From Flavobacterium sp. Root186 (GTDB lineage: Bacteria > Bacteroidota > Bacteroidia > Flavobacteriales > Flavobacteriaceae): a stretch of DNA of 64,000 nt. Within the stretch, counting starts at the first letter, position 1; each line of letters begins with the position of its first letter. The stretch covers positions 62,705 through 126,704 of the forward strand of contig NZ_LMHW01000001.1 of assembly GCF_001428525.1 (NCBI RefSeq), read 5' to 3'. This document shows positions 44,194 to 51,823 of the stretch, piece by piece. A program made the translations under genes and the position numbers. Below the pieces are notes generated by a model, which saw only the letters and a list, made by a program, of their open reading frames with translations, was not told where the DNA came from and made no database searches.

Positions 44194-45532
44194 TTTTTGC
44201 CTCCTTTTCATCTGACTTATAATAATTTGGCGGAAATCCATTTAAGTTTCGCCATATTTCATACCAAACCGAAACCGTTTCTAATAAAGCAATACTCTGT
44301 GCTCCTGCTCCAATACTCAATTCTTTTGGCCATTTTTCATCCTTATTTCCGTCGGGAGAAATCAAAACCCTGTATTTTCCATTGGCACTAATAAAATTTT
44401 CAATCGCCACTACTTTGCCGCCAAAAGTTCCGTAGGATAATCCCGGCCATCCTGAAAATACAATTCTTGGCCATCCGTCAAACCAAACACGAACTTTTGC
44501 ACCGCGATGCACCAATGGAAGATCGATAGGATCTACATAAGTTTCTACCGCAATATCATAACTTGCCGGCATAATACTGATAATTGGCGTTCCCTCTTTA
44601 ATTGTCTCGCCAAGTCCGGCCAGTAAAGCTCGGTTTACATATCCGCTTTGCGGAGCCGTGATATAATACAAACCATTTCTAATACTGTAGTTTACATATT
44701 GATTTTCCAGTTTATTTACCTGAGCTTTTGTATCATATTGTGTGCTTAAAGCCGTGAATTTATCACTTCTTGATTTGGATATCTTTTCAGAATATTCAGC
44801 CGTGATACGGTTTATTTCTACTCTTGCATTTATCAATTCGTTTTTACTGCTCAAAAGTTTGTTTTGCTGTGTAATAATATACGCCTCAGATTCCTGAAGT
44901 TTTAATCGTTTTTGCTCCACATCTGTAAGCGGTTTTAAACCTTCTTTATTAAGTGCGGTTGAACGATCAAACTGTGTTTTTGCGATTCTTAACTGTGTTT
45001 TTACCGCTTCAAGATCCATACTGTCACTTTTAATTTTCAGCTGGGCTTGTTTTATTTTATTTTGGGCCTGCTGCAGTTTCAATTCTCTTTCTGTGTTAAG
45101 CGACTGCGCCTGAACGTTTAGCGAACTTACTTTATCAGCATACGATTCTACTGCCATTTTTTTGGCATCCACCTGATCTTTTGTATTGCCAACCAAATTG
45201 GGATCTAAATAATCTTCTTTCGTTTCAGAAATAAACAAAATCGTATCTCCTTTTTTCACATAATCCCCTTCCTGCACATACCATTTTTCGATTCTTCCGG
45301 CAATGGCATTATGGACAGTCTGTGGTCTTTGGTCTGGTTTTAAAGTTGTTACAGAACCACTTCCTGAAATATTTTGTGTCCACGGAAGAAAAAGACAGGC
45401 AATGCAGAAAATTAAAAATCCAACAATTACCCGATTTAAAATTTTATAGTGCGGTCTGCGCGCAACGGCGGTAATCGATTTGTATTTTCCCGGCGTTATA
45501 AGTACGTTATTATCTTTAGATATATTAAGCAT
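44174..45532 (-). CDS. HlyD-family periplasmic adaptor
   Basis: A 452-residue inner-membrane protein with one N-terminal membrane helix (about 33-52, VIVGFLIFCIACLFLPW), a biotinyl-lipoyl half-motif (VHNAIAGRIEKWYVQEGDYVKKGDTILFI), a long coiled-coil hairpin (about 130-280) and a C-terminal beta-barrel (APQSGYVNRALLAGLGETIKEGTPI). It bridges the ABC protein and the TolC-family channel. The start lies 2 bp after the ABC stop, so translation is coupled. Confidence 0.92.
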   Translation of the reverse strand: MLNISKDNNVLITPGKYKSITAVARRPHYKILNRVIVGFLIFCIACLFLPWTQNISGSGSVTTLKPDQRPQTVHNAIAGRIEKWYVQEGDYVKKGDTILFISETKEDYLDPNLVGNTKDQVDAKKMAVESYADKVSSLNVQAQSLNTERELKLQQAQNKIKQAQLKIKSDSMDLEAVKTQLRIAKTQFDRSTALNKEGLKPLTDVEQKRLKLQESEAYIITQQNKLLSSKNELINARVEINRITAEYSEKISKSRSDKFTALSTQYDTKAQVNKLENQYVNYSIRNGLYYITAPQSGYVNRALLAGLGETIKEGTPIISIMPASYDIAVETYVDPIDLPLVHRGAKVRVWFDGWPRIVFSGWPGLSYGTFGGKVVAIENFISANGKYRVLISPDGNKDEKWPKELSIGAGAQSIALLETVSVWYEIWRNLNGFPPNYYKSDEKEAKNGKDKK

Positions 45533-45534
45533 GA

Positions 45535-47190
45535 TTAAAGCTTTATGTCGTTAATAATTTTTCCATCATCAATCGTAATCATACGGTTACATTTGTTCTT
45601 CCATACATCATTTTTAGAAGTAACAATCACCGTCCAGTCATTTTCTTCGGCAAGTAAAAAATCAACAATTTTACCCGACGTTAGTTCGTCCATTTTATCA
45701 ACCGGATCTTCAAGGAATAATATATTAGGTTTGGTTACAATACTTCGGGCCAAAAGAATCTTTTGCACATCTGAAGCCGAAAGTTCGCGTCCGCCCGGAT
45801 GAATCTGATGTTCCAGTCCGTTAGGAAAAGTTTTAATATAAGGCGTTAAACACACATTATCTAAAGCCCATTTTAAATCGTCATTATTGATGGTTTCATT
45901 TCCAAAAAGAATATTTTCCTTAATCGTTCCCTCAAAAAGCGTATCGCCTTGTAAAAGCGTTCCGGATTGTGCTCTGTAACTGTCTTCGTCTAAACGGTTC
46001 ATGAAATTATCTGTTACATACATAGCGCCGCCTTCTGGCTCAAGCAGTCCGGCCAATAAGCGTAATAAAGTACTTTTTCCGGCACCGTTTGTTCCTCTTA
46101 AAATGATCTTTTCGCCCTGATTTATTTTCAGGTTAATATTTTTAAGCGATTTTTTATTGTGTTCCGGATAATTGTAAGCAATACTTTCTGTTTCGATTGT
46201 AATTCCGGTTTCGGTTACAGCAGAGGTTTTAGGAATGCAGGCAATTTCCATATCGGTAACCTGACCAATTTTTTCTAAAGATGTCAATACATCGTAAAAA
46301 GATTCTAATCCGAAGATTATTTTTTCTACAGAATTGATCAGCAATACAATAACAATTTCAGCTGCCACAAACTGCCCAATGTTCATTTGATGGTGAATTA
46401 CCAGAAAACCACCAATCGACAAAAGGGCAGCAGTAACAATTACTTTAAAAATAGTCAGCTGAATGTATTGTTTTTTCATTACCTGAAAGTGCTTTTCACG
46501 GTAATTGACATAATGACTCACATAGCCGTCATTTCTGTCTAAAGCATAGTCGAAACCGCCTTTTCTGCGGAAACTTTCACGATTACGGGCAATTTCCTGA
46601 AGCCAGGCCGCCACTTTATATTTAAATTTTGATTCGTTAAGACTTGTTTCTAAACCATCTTTATAAGAAAATTTAAAAATGATATACAGAATAACAATAA
46701 ACAAAAGTCCGATTACGGTAAAAAAGGAATGGTATAAAACCAGCAAAATAATACCCAGACCAACCTGTAGAAAGGCAGTACAAAAATCGAGTAAAAGTTT
46801 TGCCGTTCCTTTTTGAACCATAAGTGTATCAAAAAATCGATTTGCTTTTTCAGGTGCATATTCAGAATACATTTCTTTAAATTTAATTAAAGGCAGTCTG
46901 TAAGCAAATTCAAAAGACGAACGCACAAAGATTCGCTGCTGCAGATTTTCTACGATTCGCAGCTGCAGAATGGTTAAAATTCCGCCAAAGCCAACTCCAA
47001 TTGTAACCAGAAAAACCAATACAATCCAGGAAACACTAAGCTGTCCGCTTTGAATAAAATTAATAATTGCCTGAATTCCTAAAGGCAGAGAAAGATTTAC
47101 CAAACCCGCAAAAGCTGCGTAAAATATAATTTGGTATACGTCGCGTTTGTCTAAGGCGAGTAAATTGTAAAAACGTTTTAAAGGTGTCAT
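45535..47190 (-). CDS. ABC exporter subunit with degenerate ATPase motifs
   Basis: A 551-residue type I-like half-transporter: membrane domain (about 15-290, five to six helices) and nucleotide-binding domain (about 330-551). There is no C39 peptidase domain. Walker A is intact (GTNGAGKST, 366-374) and the Q-loop is present (Gln414), but the signature is LSASDVQ (470-476) instead of LSGGQ, Walker B ends LEDP (Glu494-Asp495 in place of Asp-Glu), and the switch His is replaced (IVTSKND, Ser525). ATP binding looks possible; hydrolysis may be slow or need a partner. The HlyD gene follows after 2 bp. Confidence 0.88.
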   Translation of the reverse strand: MTPLKRFYNLLALDKRDVYQIIFYAAFAGLVNLSLPLGIQAIINFIQSGQLSVSWIVLVFLVTIGVGFGGILTILQLRIVENLQQRIFVRSSFEFAYRLPLIKFKEMYSEYAPEKANRFFDTLMVQKGTAKLLLDFCTAFLQVGLGIILLVLYHSFFTVIGLLFIVILYIIFKFSYKDGLETSLNESKFKYKVAAWLQEIARNRESFRRKGGFDYALDRNDGYVSHYVNYREKHFQVMKKQYIQLTIFKVIVTAALLSIGGFLVIHHQMNIGQFVAAEIVIVLLINSVEKIIFGLESFYDVLTSLEKIGQVTDMEIACIPKTSAVTETGITIETESIAYNYPEHNKKSLKNINLKINQGEKIILRGTNGAGKSTLLRLLAGLLEPEGGAMYVTDNFMNRLDEDSYRAQSGTLLQGDTLFEGTIKENILFGNETINNDDLKWALDNVCLTPYIKTFPNGLEHQIHPGGRELSASDVQKILLARSIVTKPNILFLEDPVDKMDELTSGKIVDFLLAEENDWTVIVTSKNDVWKNKCNRMITIDDGKIINDIKL

Positions 47191-47288
47191 GATTTATATA
47201 TAAATACAACATTAATAGATAGATTATATACGGCAAATACCATATTAAGGATTACAAAATTTTTCATAATCCAATCAGAATTAATAAT

Positions 47289-47693
47289 TTATATAATAAA
47301 TCGAGGAGGCGGTAAATGAATTTTACCATGAAACCCAAACGAAAAAATCGGGTTGTCTATGTAGTTTTTTCCTTTTAGGTCATTTTGAAAATAAAATCCC
47401 GGTATTGAGGCATCTAAAGGAACCAGATATTCTAATAACGGAATGCCTTTTGCAAGTTTTGTTGTTTTAGTATCTTTTGCTTCGTAATCATCCAGTTCTT
47501 CGGGAATTCCGTCGCACTTGAAGATTTTCTTTAAAAGATTACATGTTATACCTTTAACAGAATGATTTTCAGTATTTTCTTTTATAATTCGGCTGAAAGT
47601 TCCAGAGACATTAATACTGCTCATTAAAAAATAGCCGATTAGTAACGCCTGAAGGCATTTACATAAAAGGCTATTTTTAATTCTGTTAAGCAT
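47289..47693 (-). CDS. Small protein heading the exporter operon, function unknown
   Basis: A 134-residue protein with an N-terminal hydrophobic stretch (LQALLIGYFLMSSINVSGTFS) that could be a signal peptide or anchor, and four Cys (two in the first 14 residues, a later CNLLKKIFKCDG pair). No domain was recognised. It is 98 bp before the ABC gene on the same strand and is the most likely accessory factor or cargo of this exporter. Confidence 0.6.
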   Translation of the reverse strand: MLNRIKNSLLCKCLQALLIGYFLMSSINVSGTFSRIIKENTENHSVKGITCNLLKKIFKCDGIPEELDDYEAKDTKTTKLAKGIPLLEYLVPLDASIPGFYFQNDLKGKNYIDNPIFSFGFHGKIHLPPPRFII

Positions 47694-47819
47694 TGCAAAA
47701 AAATAATTTCGGGGTGCAAGTTAAAACTAAATTTTCGTCGCTACATTAGAATAACATTAGAATTCAAATTATTATCAGACATTGATTTCACTGACTTTCT
47801 TACTAATAAAATCATAAAA

Positions 47820-47842
47820 AAAGCGGCTCAAACGGCCGCTTT
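47820..47842 (-). terminator. Terminator after the DoxX-like gene
   Basis: AAAGCGGC and GCCGCTTT form an 8-bp G/C-rich stem, and six T follow on the minus strand. It lies 24 bp after the stop at 47867. Confidence 0.85.
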
Positions 47843-47866
47843 GTATTTTTATATTTTAATGAGTTT

Positions 47867-48268
47867 TTAGTCCCATTTATTACTTTTTGAAGTTGCAAAT
47901 TTTCCTCCTCCGGTAAAAAACAAAGCAATTGCCGTAAAGAAATATAACCCTAGAAGTTCCAGTTCCCAGCCTCCGTGATCGCTAATTTTAAAAATATCCT
48001 GACTGTGTGCCATTAAAACTGCAACTAAACAGTTGAAAGCTAAAATCAAAGCAGCAATTCTGGTTCTAAAACCAATTATAATTAAGATTGGTGCCAAAAT
48101 TTCGCCTATGATAACGCCATAAGCAAAGAAACCCGGAAGTCCTTTTTCAACAAGCATTCCGCTGATGAAATCTAATCCGCCTTTAAATTTTGAAATACCA
48201 TGCAAAAGCATTAAAAATCCAATTGTAATACGAAGTATTAACAAACCAAAATCGTTGTTTTTTCTCAT
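47867..48268 (-). CDS. DoxX-family membrane protein
   Basis: A 133-residue integral membrane protein with four hydrophobic helices (LRITIGFLMLLHGISKFKGGLDF; FFAYGVIIGEILAPILIIIGF; ALILAFNCLVAVLMA; LYFFTAIALFFTGGGKF, some split). It fits the DoxX/SURF4-like family of small quinone- or stress-associated proteins. It is divergent from the TetR gene whose operator at 48411-48434 lies 143 bp away, so it may share that control. Confidence 0.88.
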   Translation of the reverse strand: MRKNNDFGLLILRITIGFLMLLHGISKFKGGLDFISGMLVEKGLPGFFAYGVIIGEILAPILIIIGFRTRIAALILAFNCLVAVLMAHSQDIFKISDHGGWELELLGLYFFTAIALFFTGGGKFATSKSNKWD

Positions 48269-48410
48269 TTTTAAATAATTAGGTTAATAAAACAATTCAG
48301 TATTTCATACCAAATAATATTGAGTATGATAGCTGCTAAGAGTAAAAATAGTAAAATTATATTGGGAAGCAACTTTTGCTGTTTTTAAAGTTTTTTGAAA
48401 AATATTTTTC

Positions 48411-48447
48411 ATAAATGAATAAACGTTCATTTATTATTATATCTTTG
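48411..48447 (+). promoter_or_regulatory. TetR operator and -7 promoter box
   Basis: ATAAATGAA (48411-48419) and TTCATTTAT (48426-48434) are a perfect inverted repeat with 6-bp spacing. TATCTTTG (48440-48447) is an exact TAnnTTTG -7 element just after it. Because the operator and promoter overlap the first possible ATG (48415), translation must start later, at 48478. Confidence 0.65.
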
Positions 48448-48477
48448 CAGAGTCAATTCAATAAAATCCTTTTCATT

Positions 48478-49071
48478 TTGAGAACAAGAGATATTAATAA
48501 AGAAGAATTAGTTAAAGAGAAAACTATAGAAATGATTGTAAAGTATGGCATCGAAGGCTTTACAATGAACAAACTTGCGAAAGAGTGCGGGATTTCTGTA
48601 GCGACGCTTTATATCTATTATGCTGACAAAGAAGATCTGATTAAAAAAATTGGAACTGAAATGGGCACCTACTTCTTTAAAAGTTCGCTTAAAGATTTCT
48701 CGCCAGAAATGCCTTTTGTAGAAGGTCTAGCAAAGCAATGGGAAAACCGATCAGAGTTTATGCTGAAAAACACTGATAAAATTGCCTGCTGGGAAATTCT
48801 CCAAAATTCTAATTATGGTGAACATATCGTTAACGAAAGTTTGATGGAACTCAAAGAAATCATGACGAAGTTTTTGCATCGGGCAATTGAAAGAAAAGAA
48901 ATAGTACCCGTATCAAAGGAGGTATTCTGGAGTATTGCTTATGGCCCGCTGTACAACTTGCTGCGTTTTCATGAAAAAGGTAAAGGACTTGGAGGTAGCA
49001 CTCCATTTCAATTAACAAATGAAATACAACAAGAAGCTTTTAGACTCGTGATAAAGGCATTAACACCTTAA
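48478..49071 (+). CDS. TetR-family transcriptional regulator
   Basis: About 197 residues starting at TTG 48478 (MRTRDINKEELVKEK), chosen because the earlier ATG at 48415 lies within the operator and promoter. N-terminal TetR helix-turn-helix (YGIEGFTMNKLAKECGISVATLYIYYADKEDL, residues about 18-50) and a C-terminal ligand domain. It is probably autoregulated and controls the small protein and MFS exporter genes downstream (10-bp and short gaps) and possibly DoxX. The inducing compound is unknown. Confidence 0.9.
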   Translation: MRTRDINKEELVKEKTIEMIVKYGIEGFTMNKLAKECGISVATLYIYYADKEDLIKKIGTEMGTYFFKSSLKDFSPEMPFVEGLAKQWENRSEFMLKNTDKIACWEILQNSNYGEHIVNESLMELKEIMTKFLHRAIERKEIVPVSKEVFWSIAYGPLYNLLRFHEKGKGLGGSTPFQLTNEIQQEAFRLVIKALTP

Positions 49072-49081
49072 ATTTTATGTT

Positions 49082-49294
49082 ATGAATGTATTGATATTCG
49101 CCACTAATATAAAAACAGAGACAAGTAAAAACAAAATCGCAACATTTTTAAATGCAAACAAATCTATCCTGCAATGGACTATTGATCAGGAAGATATTGA
49201 TTGTGTATTGAGAATTATAAGCGAAAAACTAAACGCAGCTCAAATTATTGACTTATTGAATTTTCACAATTTTGACTGCAAAGAACTACAATAA
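49082..49294 (+). CDS. Small heavy-metal-associated-like protein, 70 residues
   Basis: A short alpha/beta protein (MNVLIFATNIKTETSKNKIA, later VLRIISEKLNAAQIIDLL) with a ferredoxin-like pattern similar to HMA-type domains but without the CXXC metal site. It has no signal peptide. It is tightly placed between TetR (10-bp gap) and MFS (4-bp gap) genes, which supports it as a real operon member. Confidence 0.65.
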   Translation: MNVLIFATNIKTETSKNKIATFLNANKSILQWTIDQEDIDCVLRIISEKLNAAQIIDLLNFHNFDCKELQ

Positions 49295-49298
49295 TTAT

Positions 49299-50540
49299 AT
49301 GAACGAAAAACAAACTATCGCACCCAGTTTTAATGGCTATCAAAAACTGGTTATATTTCTTTTAGCCATGACACAATTTACGGTTGTGCTTGATTTTATG
49401 GTAATGTCGCCGCTTGGGGATATTATGATTAAAACCTTAAATATTACGGCTTCTCAATTTGGTATTGCCGTTTCTGCTTATGCTTTTAGTGCCGGAATTT
49501 CGGGATTGCTTACAGCTGGTTTTGCAGATAAATTTGATCGAAAAAAATTGTTACTTTTCTTTTACATCGGGTTCACAATCGGGACTTTATTCTGCGCCTT
49601 GGCACCTACCTTTTTTTTGTTAGTTGCTGCAAGAGTTTTTACCGGATTATTTGGAGGTGTAATTGGTTCTGTCTCTCTTGCTATTGTAGCTGATTTATTC
49701 AGCCTGCAGCAAAGAGGAAAAGTAATGGGATTTATACAAATGGGATTTGGTGTTAGTCAGGTTCTTGGAATTCCAATTGGTTTATACATTGCAAATGCAT
49801 GGGGATGGCATGTTCCGTTTTTATGGATTGCGGCTATGGCTGCCATTATTACGATAATTTTATATGTAAAATTAAAACCTGTTACGGAGCATTTACAGTT
49901 GAAGCAGGAAAAAACAGCCTTGATGCATTTGTATCATACTATTGCTAAAAAGAATTATCAGGTTGGTTTTTTAGCTACTGCCCTGCTTTCTATTGGAGGA
50001 TTTATGATGATGCCTTTCGGAAGTGCGTTTGCGATCAACAACCTTAAAGTAACGAATGAGCAGCTGCCTTTATTATTCATGATTACCGGAATTGCAACTT
50101 TAATTACAATGCCATTTATTGGTAAACTTAGTGATAGGGTAAATAAATTTAAAATCTTTGCATTTGCTACCGTATCTGCCGTGATTCTAATCAATATTTA
50201 TTCTCATTTTGGCCCAACTCCATTCTATATTGTATTGCTTATCAACGTTTTTATGATGGCAACAATTATGAGCAGAATGGTTCCGTCAACGACTTTAACG
50301 TCTGCAATTCCTGATCCGCAGGATCGTGGTGCTTTTATGAGTATTAATTCCTCTTTGCAACAAATGGCCGGAGGCTTTGGTGCTGTAATTGCGGGATTAA
50401 TTATTTATCAAAAAGACAGTTATGCACCGTTAGAACATTATGACATTTTAGCAATGACTGCTTCCGGAATTATGTTACTTACTATCTTTTTAGTATTTAG
50501 AGTAAGTAAAATTGTGGACACTAAAACGAATAAACTTTAA
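49299..50540 (+). CDS. MFS transporter (drug/sugar exporter type)
   Basis: About 413 residues from ATG 49299 with twelve predicted helices. The loop after helix 2 has the MFS motif GLLTAGFADKFDRKK, and the family resembles DHA1-type exporters (Asp in VVLDFMVMSPLGD of helix 1). It follows the TetR and small protein genes, so it is likely the induced efflux pump of the operon. The substrate is unknown. Confidence 0.92.
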   Translation: MNEKQTIAPSFNGYQKLVIFLLAMTQFTVVLDFMVMSPLGDIMIKTLNITASQFGIAVSAYAFSAGISGLLTAGFADKFDRKKLLLFFYIGFTIGTLFCALAPTFFLLVAARVFTGLFGGVIGSVSLAIVADLFSLQQRGKVMGFIQMGFGVSQVLGIPIGLYIANAWGWHVPFLWIAAMAAIITIILYVKLKPVTEHLQLKQEKTALMHLYHTIAKKNYQVGFLATALLSIGGFMMMPFGSAFAINNLKVTNEQLPLLFMITGIATLITMPFIGKLSDRVNKFKIFAFATVSAVILINIYSHFGPTPFYIVLLINVFMMATIMSRMVPSTTLTSAIPDPQDRGAFMSINSSLQQMAGGFGAVIAGLIIYQKDSYAPLEHYDILAMTASGIMLLTIFLVFRVSKIVDTKTNKL

Positions 50541-50582
50541 CCTGAATTTTATTCTTCAGGATTAAACAAATCCTTAAATAGT

Positions 50583-50904
50583 AAAGAGCTGCCTCTAAAT
50601 TCGAGGCAGCTCTTTTAGTATAAATATTTTGTTTGTTTTTAGTGACTTATTGGTCTCTTTTTGATATCCGATTTATGATTCCATAGGAATGTTTCGTAGG
50701 TAGAAAAAAATAAAGATGAGCCACAATTGCGTTCCGTAGGAACGTTTGATAGGTCGGATTATTAAAAAACAATGCGAAAATCAAACATTCCTACGGAACG
50801 CAAACCGTTATAAAAATATAATTTTCTACCAATGAAATGTTCTTACAGAACAAGCAAATATGTAAAATAATATAAAGGCTGTCTCGACTTTTGAGACAGC
50901 CTTT
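50583..50904. repeat. Nested-palindrome intergenic element, copy C (322 bp)
   Basis: It has the same order and orientation as copy A (12745-13076). Left hairpin 50583-50615 (13-bp perfect stem, loop TAAATTC), right hairpin 50874-50904 (12-bp perfect stem, loop GACTTTT). Inner palindromes CATTCCATAGGAATG-like, CGTTCCGTAGGAACG and CATTCCTACGGAACG are present. The left stem reads GAGCTGCCTC versus GAGCTGTCTC in copy A, with the complementary change on the other arm. Confidence 0.85.
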
Positions 50905-51385
50905 TTTTATGCTTATAACGTATCAGAATAAAAACTCATTTTACAGCCGATACTAATTAGAAAAAGCATAGAAAACTCAATTTCAATATGTTATAATCTT
51001 TAAGCTTATGTTAATATTTCAAACTTTTAACAACTAATCTAACATTATAAAAGTTTTAGTACCAAAAATTATCTCTTTTGTGACATAAAATCTTACTCCT
51101 GTGTCAATTTATCAATAGCCTTTTTATATCTCCAGTAATTTTAATAGAAAAAACAAGGCTCAATATCAAAACTAATACTACTGTGTCGAAGCAAAGTAAC
51201 GCTACTAATACTTACGCTTCAAAACTTGCGGAAACAGCCAATTGTACAAGCTTGTCTTTACTTCTGGAGGAATCATCGCATCTATACTCAAGGTACAAGG
51301 TTAGCATATTGGACTTAAACATGTTATCAAAAAATCAATTAACAAAAACAATGTTTAACCCTTTAATTCCCAAAAAACTAACACC
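50905..51385. other. Upstream region of the redox cluster
   Basis: This 481-bp gap lies before the redox cluster. It is A/T-rich; a GTG-initiated 78-codon frame at 51183-51419 has no known similarity and overlaps the next gene, so it is not accepted. No good TTTG-TAnnTTTG pair was found; TGACA (51081) and TGTGTCA (51100) resemble separated halves of the Crp-type palindrome, which is weak evidence. Confidence 0.35.
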
Positions 51386-51808
51386 ATGGAACCTAATTCC
51401 CAAACAAAACTCTTTTTAGAGGTTTCGGCGCTTCTAACCGGTTTCAGTAAAACTGAACTCAAAGCCACCGGAATGCTGGAAACCTATTACAACACGATCC
51501 AGAAAAACACGGACAAACAAGACATCGATTATTTCTTTCTTGATGTTCATGTGCTTTTAAATGACAAATCCAAAAAAAACATTGAGGCTGCTTTAGCCTC
51601 ACAATTTATGGCTGCTTCAGCTTACAACGGATTGGCAAAAAACATCATTATCCTTTGGTATACCGGAAACTGGGGAAGCGAAGTAATTTCATCAGCTTCT
51701 TATATTCAAGGGCTTATGTGGAATGCCGCACATACACATCCGCCGGGTGCAAAACAACCTGGTTACGGCTCATGGGCAGAACGTCCGCTTACAGTAAAAA
51801 ATTCATAA
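51386..51808 (+). CDS. Sugar-dehydrogenase small-subunit-like protein
   Basis: A 140-residue helical protein similar to gluconate/sorbitol/FAD-glucose dehydrogenase small (gamma) subunits: an initial helix region, then WYTGNWGSEVISSASYIQG and the C-terminal signature HTHPPGAKQPGYGSWAERP. Typical members carry a twin-arginine signal that exports the complex; this one begins MEPNSQTKLFLEVS and has none. It precedes the GMC catalytic subunit by 15 bp. Its role is presumably to fold or stabilise that partner in the cytoplasm. Confidence 0.8.
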   Translation: MEPNSQTKLFLEVSALLTGFSKTELKATGMLETYYNTIQKNTDKQDIDYFFLDVHVLLNDKSKKNIEAALASQFMAASAYNGLAKNIIILWYTGNWGSEVISSASYIQGLMWNAAHTHPPGAKQPGYGSWAERPLTVKNS

Positions 51809-51823
51809 CAAAAAGGTAATCAA

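Noticed and set aside
12745..50904. Nested-palindrome element as an insertion sequence with its own transposase
   Set aside because: No copy contains an open reading frame long enough for a transposase, so it is at most a non-autonomous element.
51081..51106. Crp-type operator before the redox cluster
   Set aside because: The TGACA and TGTGTCA halves are separated by about 14 bp, unlike the compact palindromes elsewhere.
51183..51419. 78-residue plus-strand frame upstream of the redox cluster
   Set aside because: It starts at GTG, overlaps the next gene by 34 bp, has no similarity to any family I know and shows no coding bias; probably chance.
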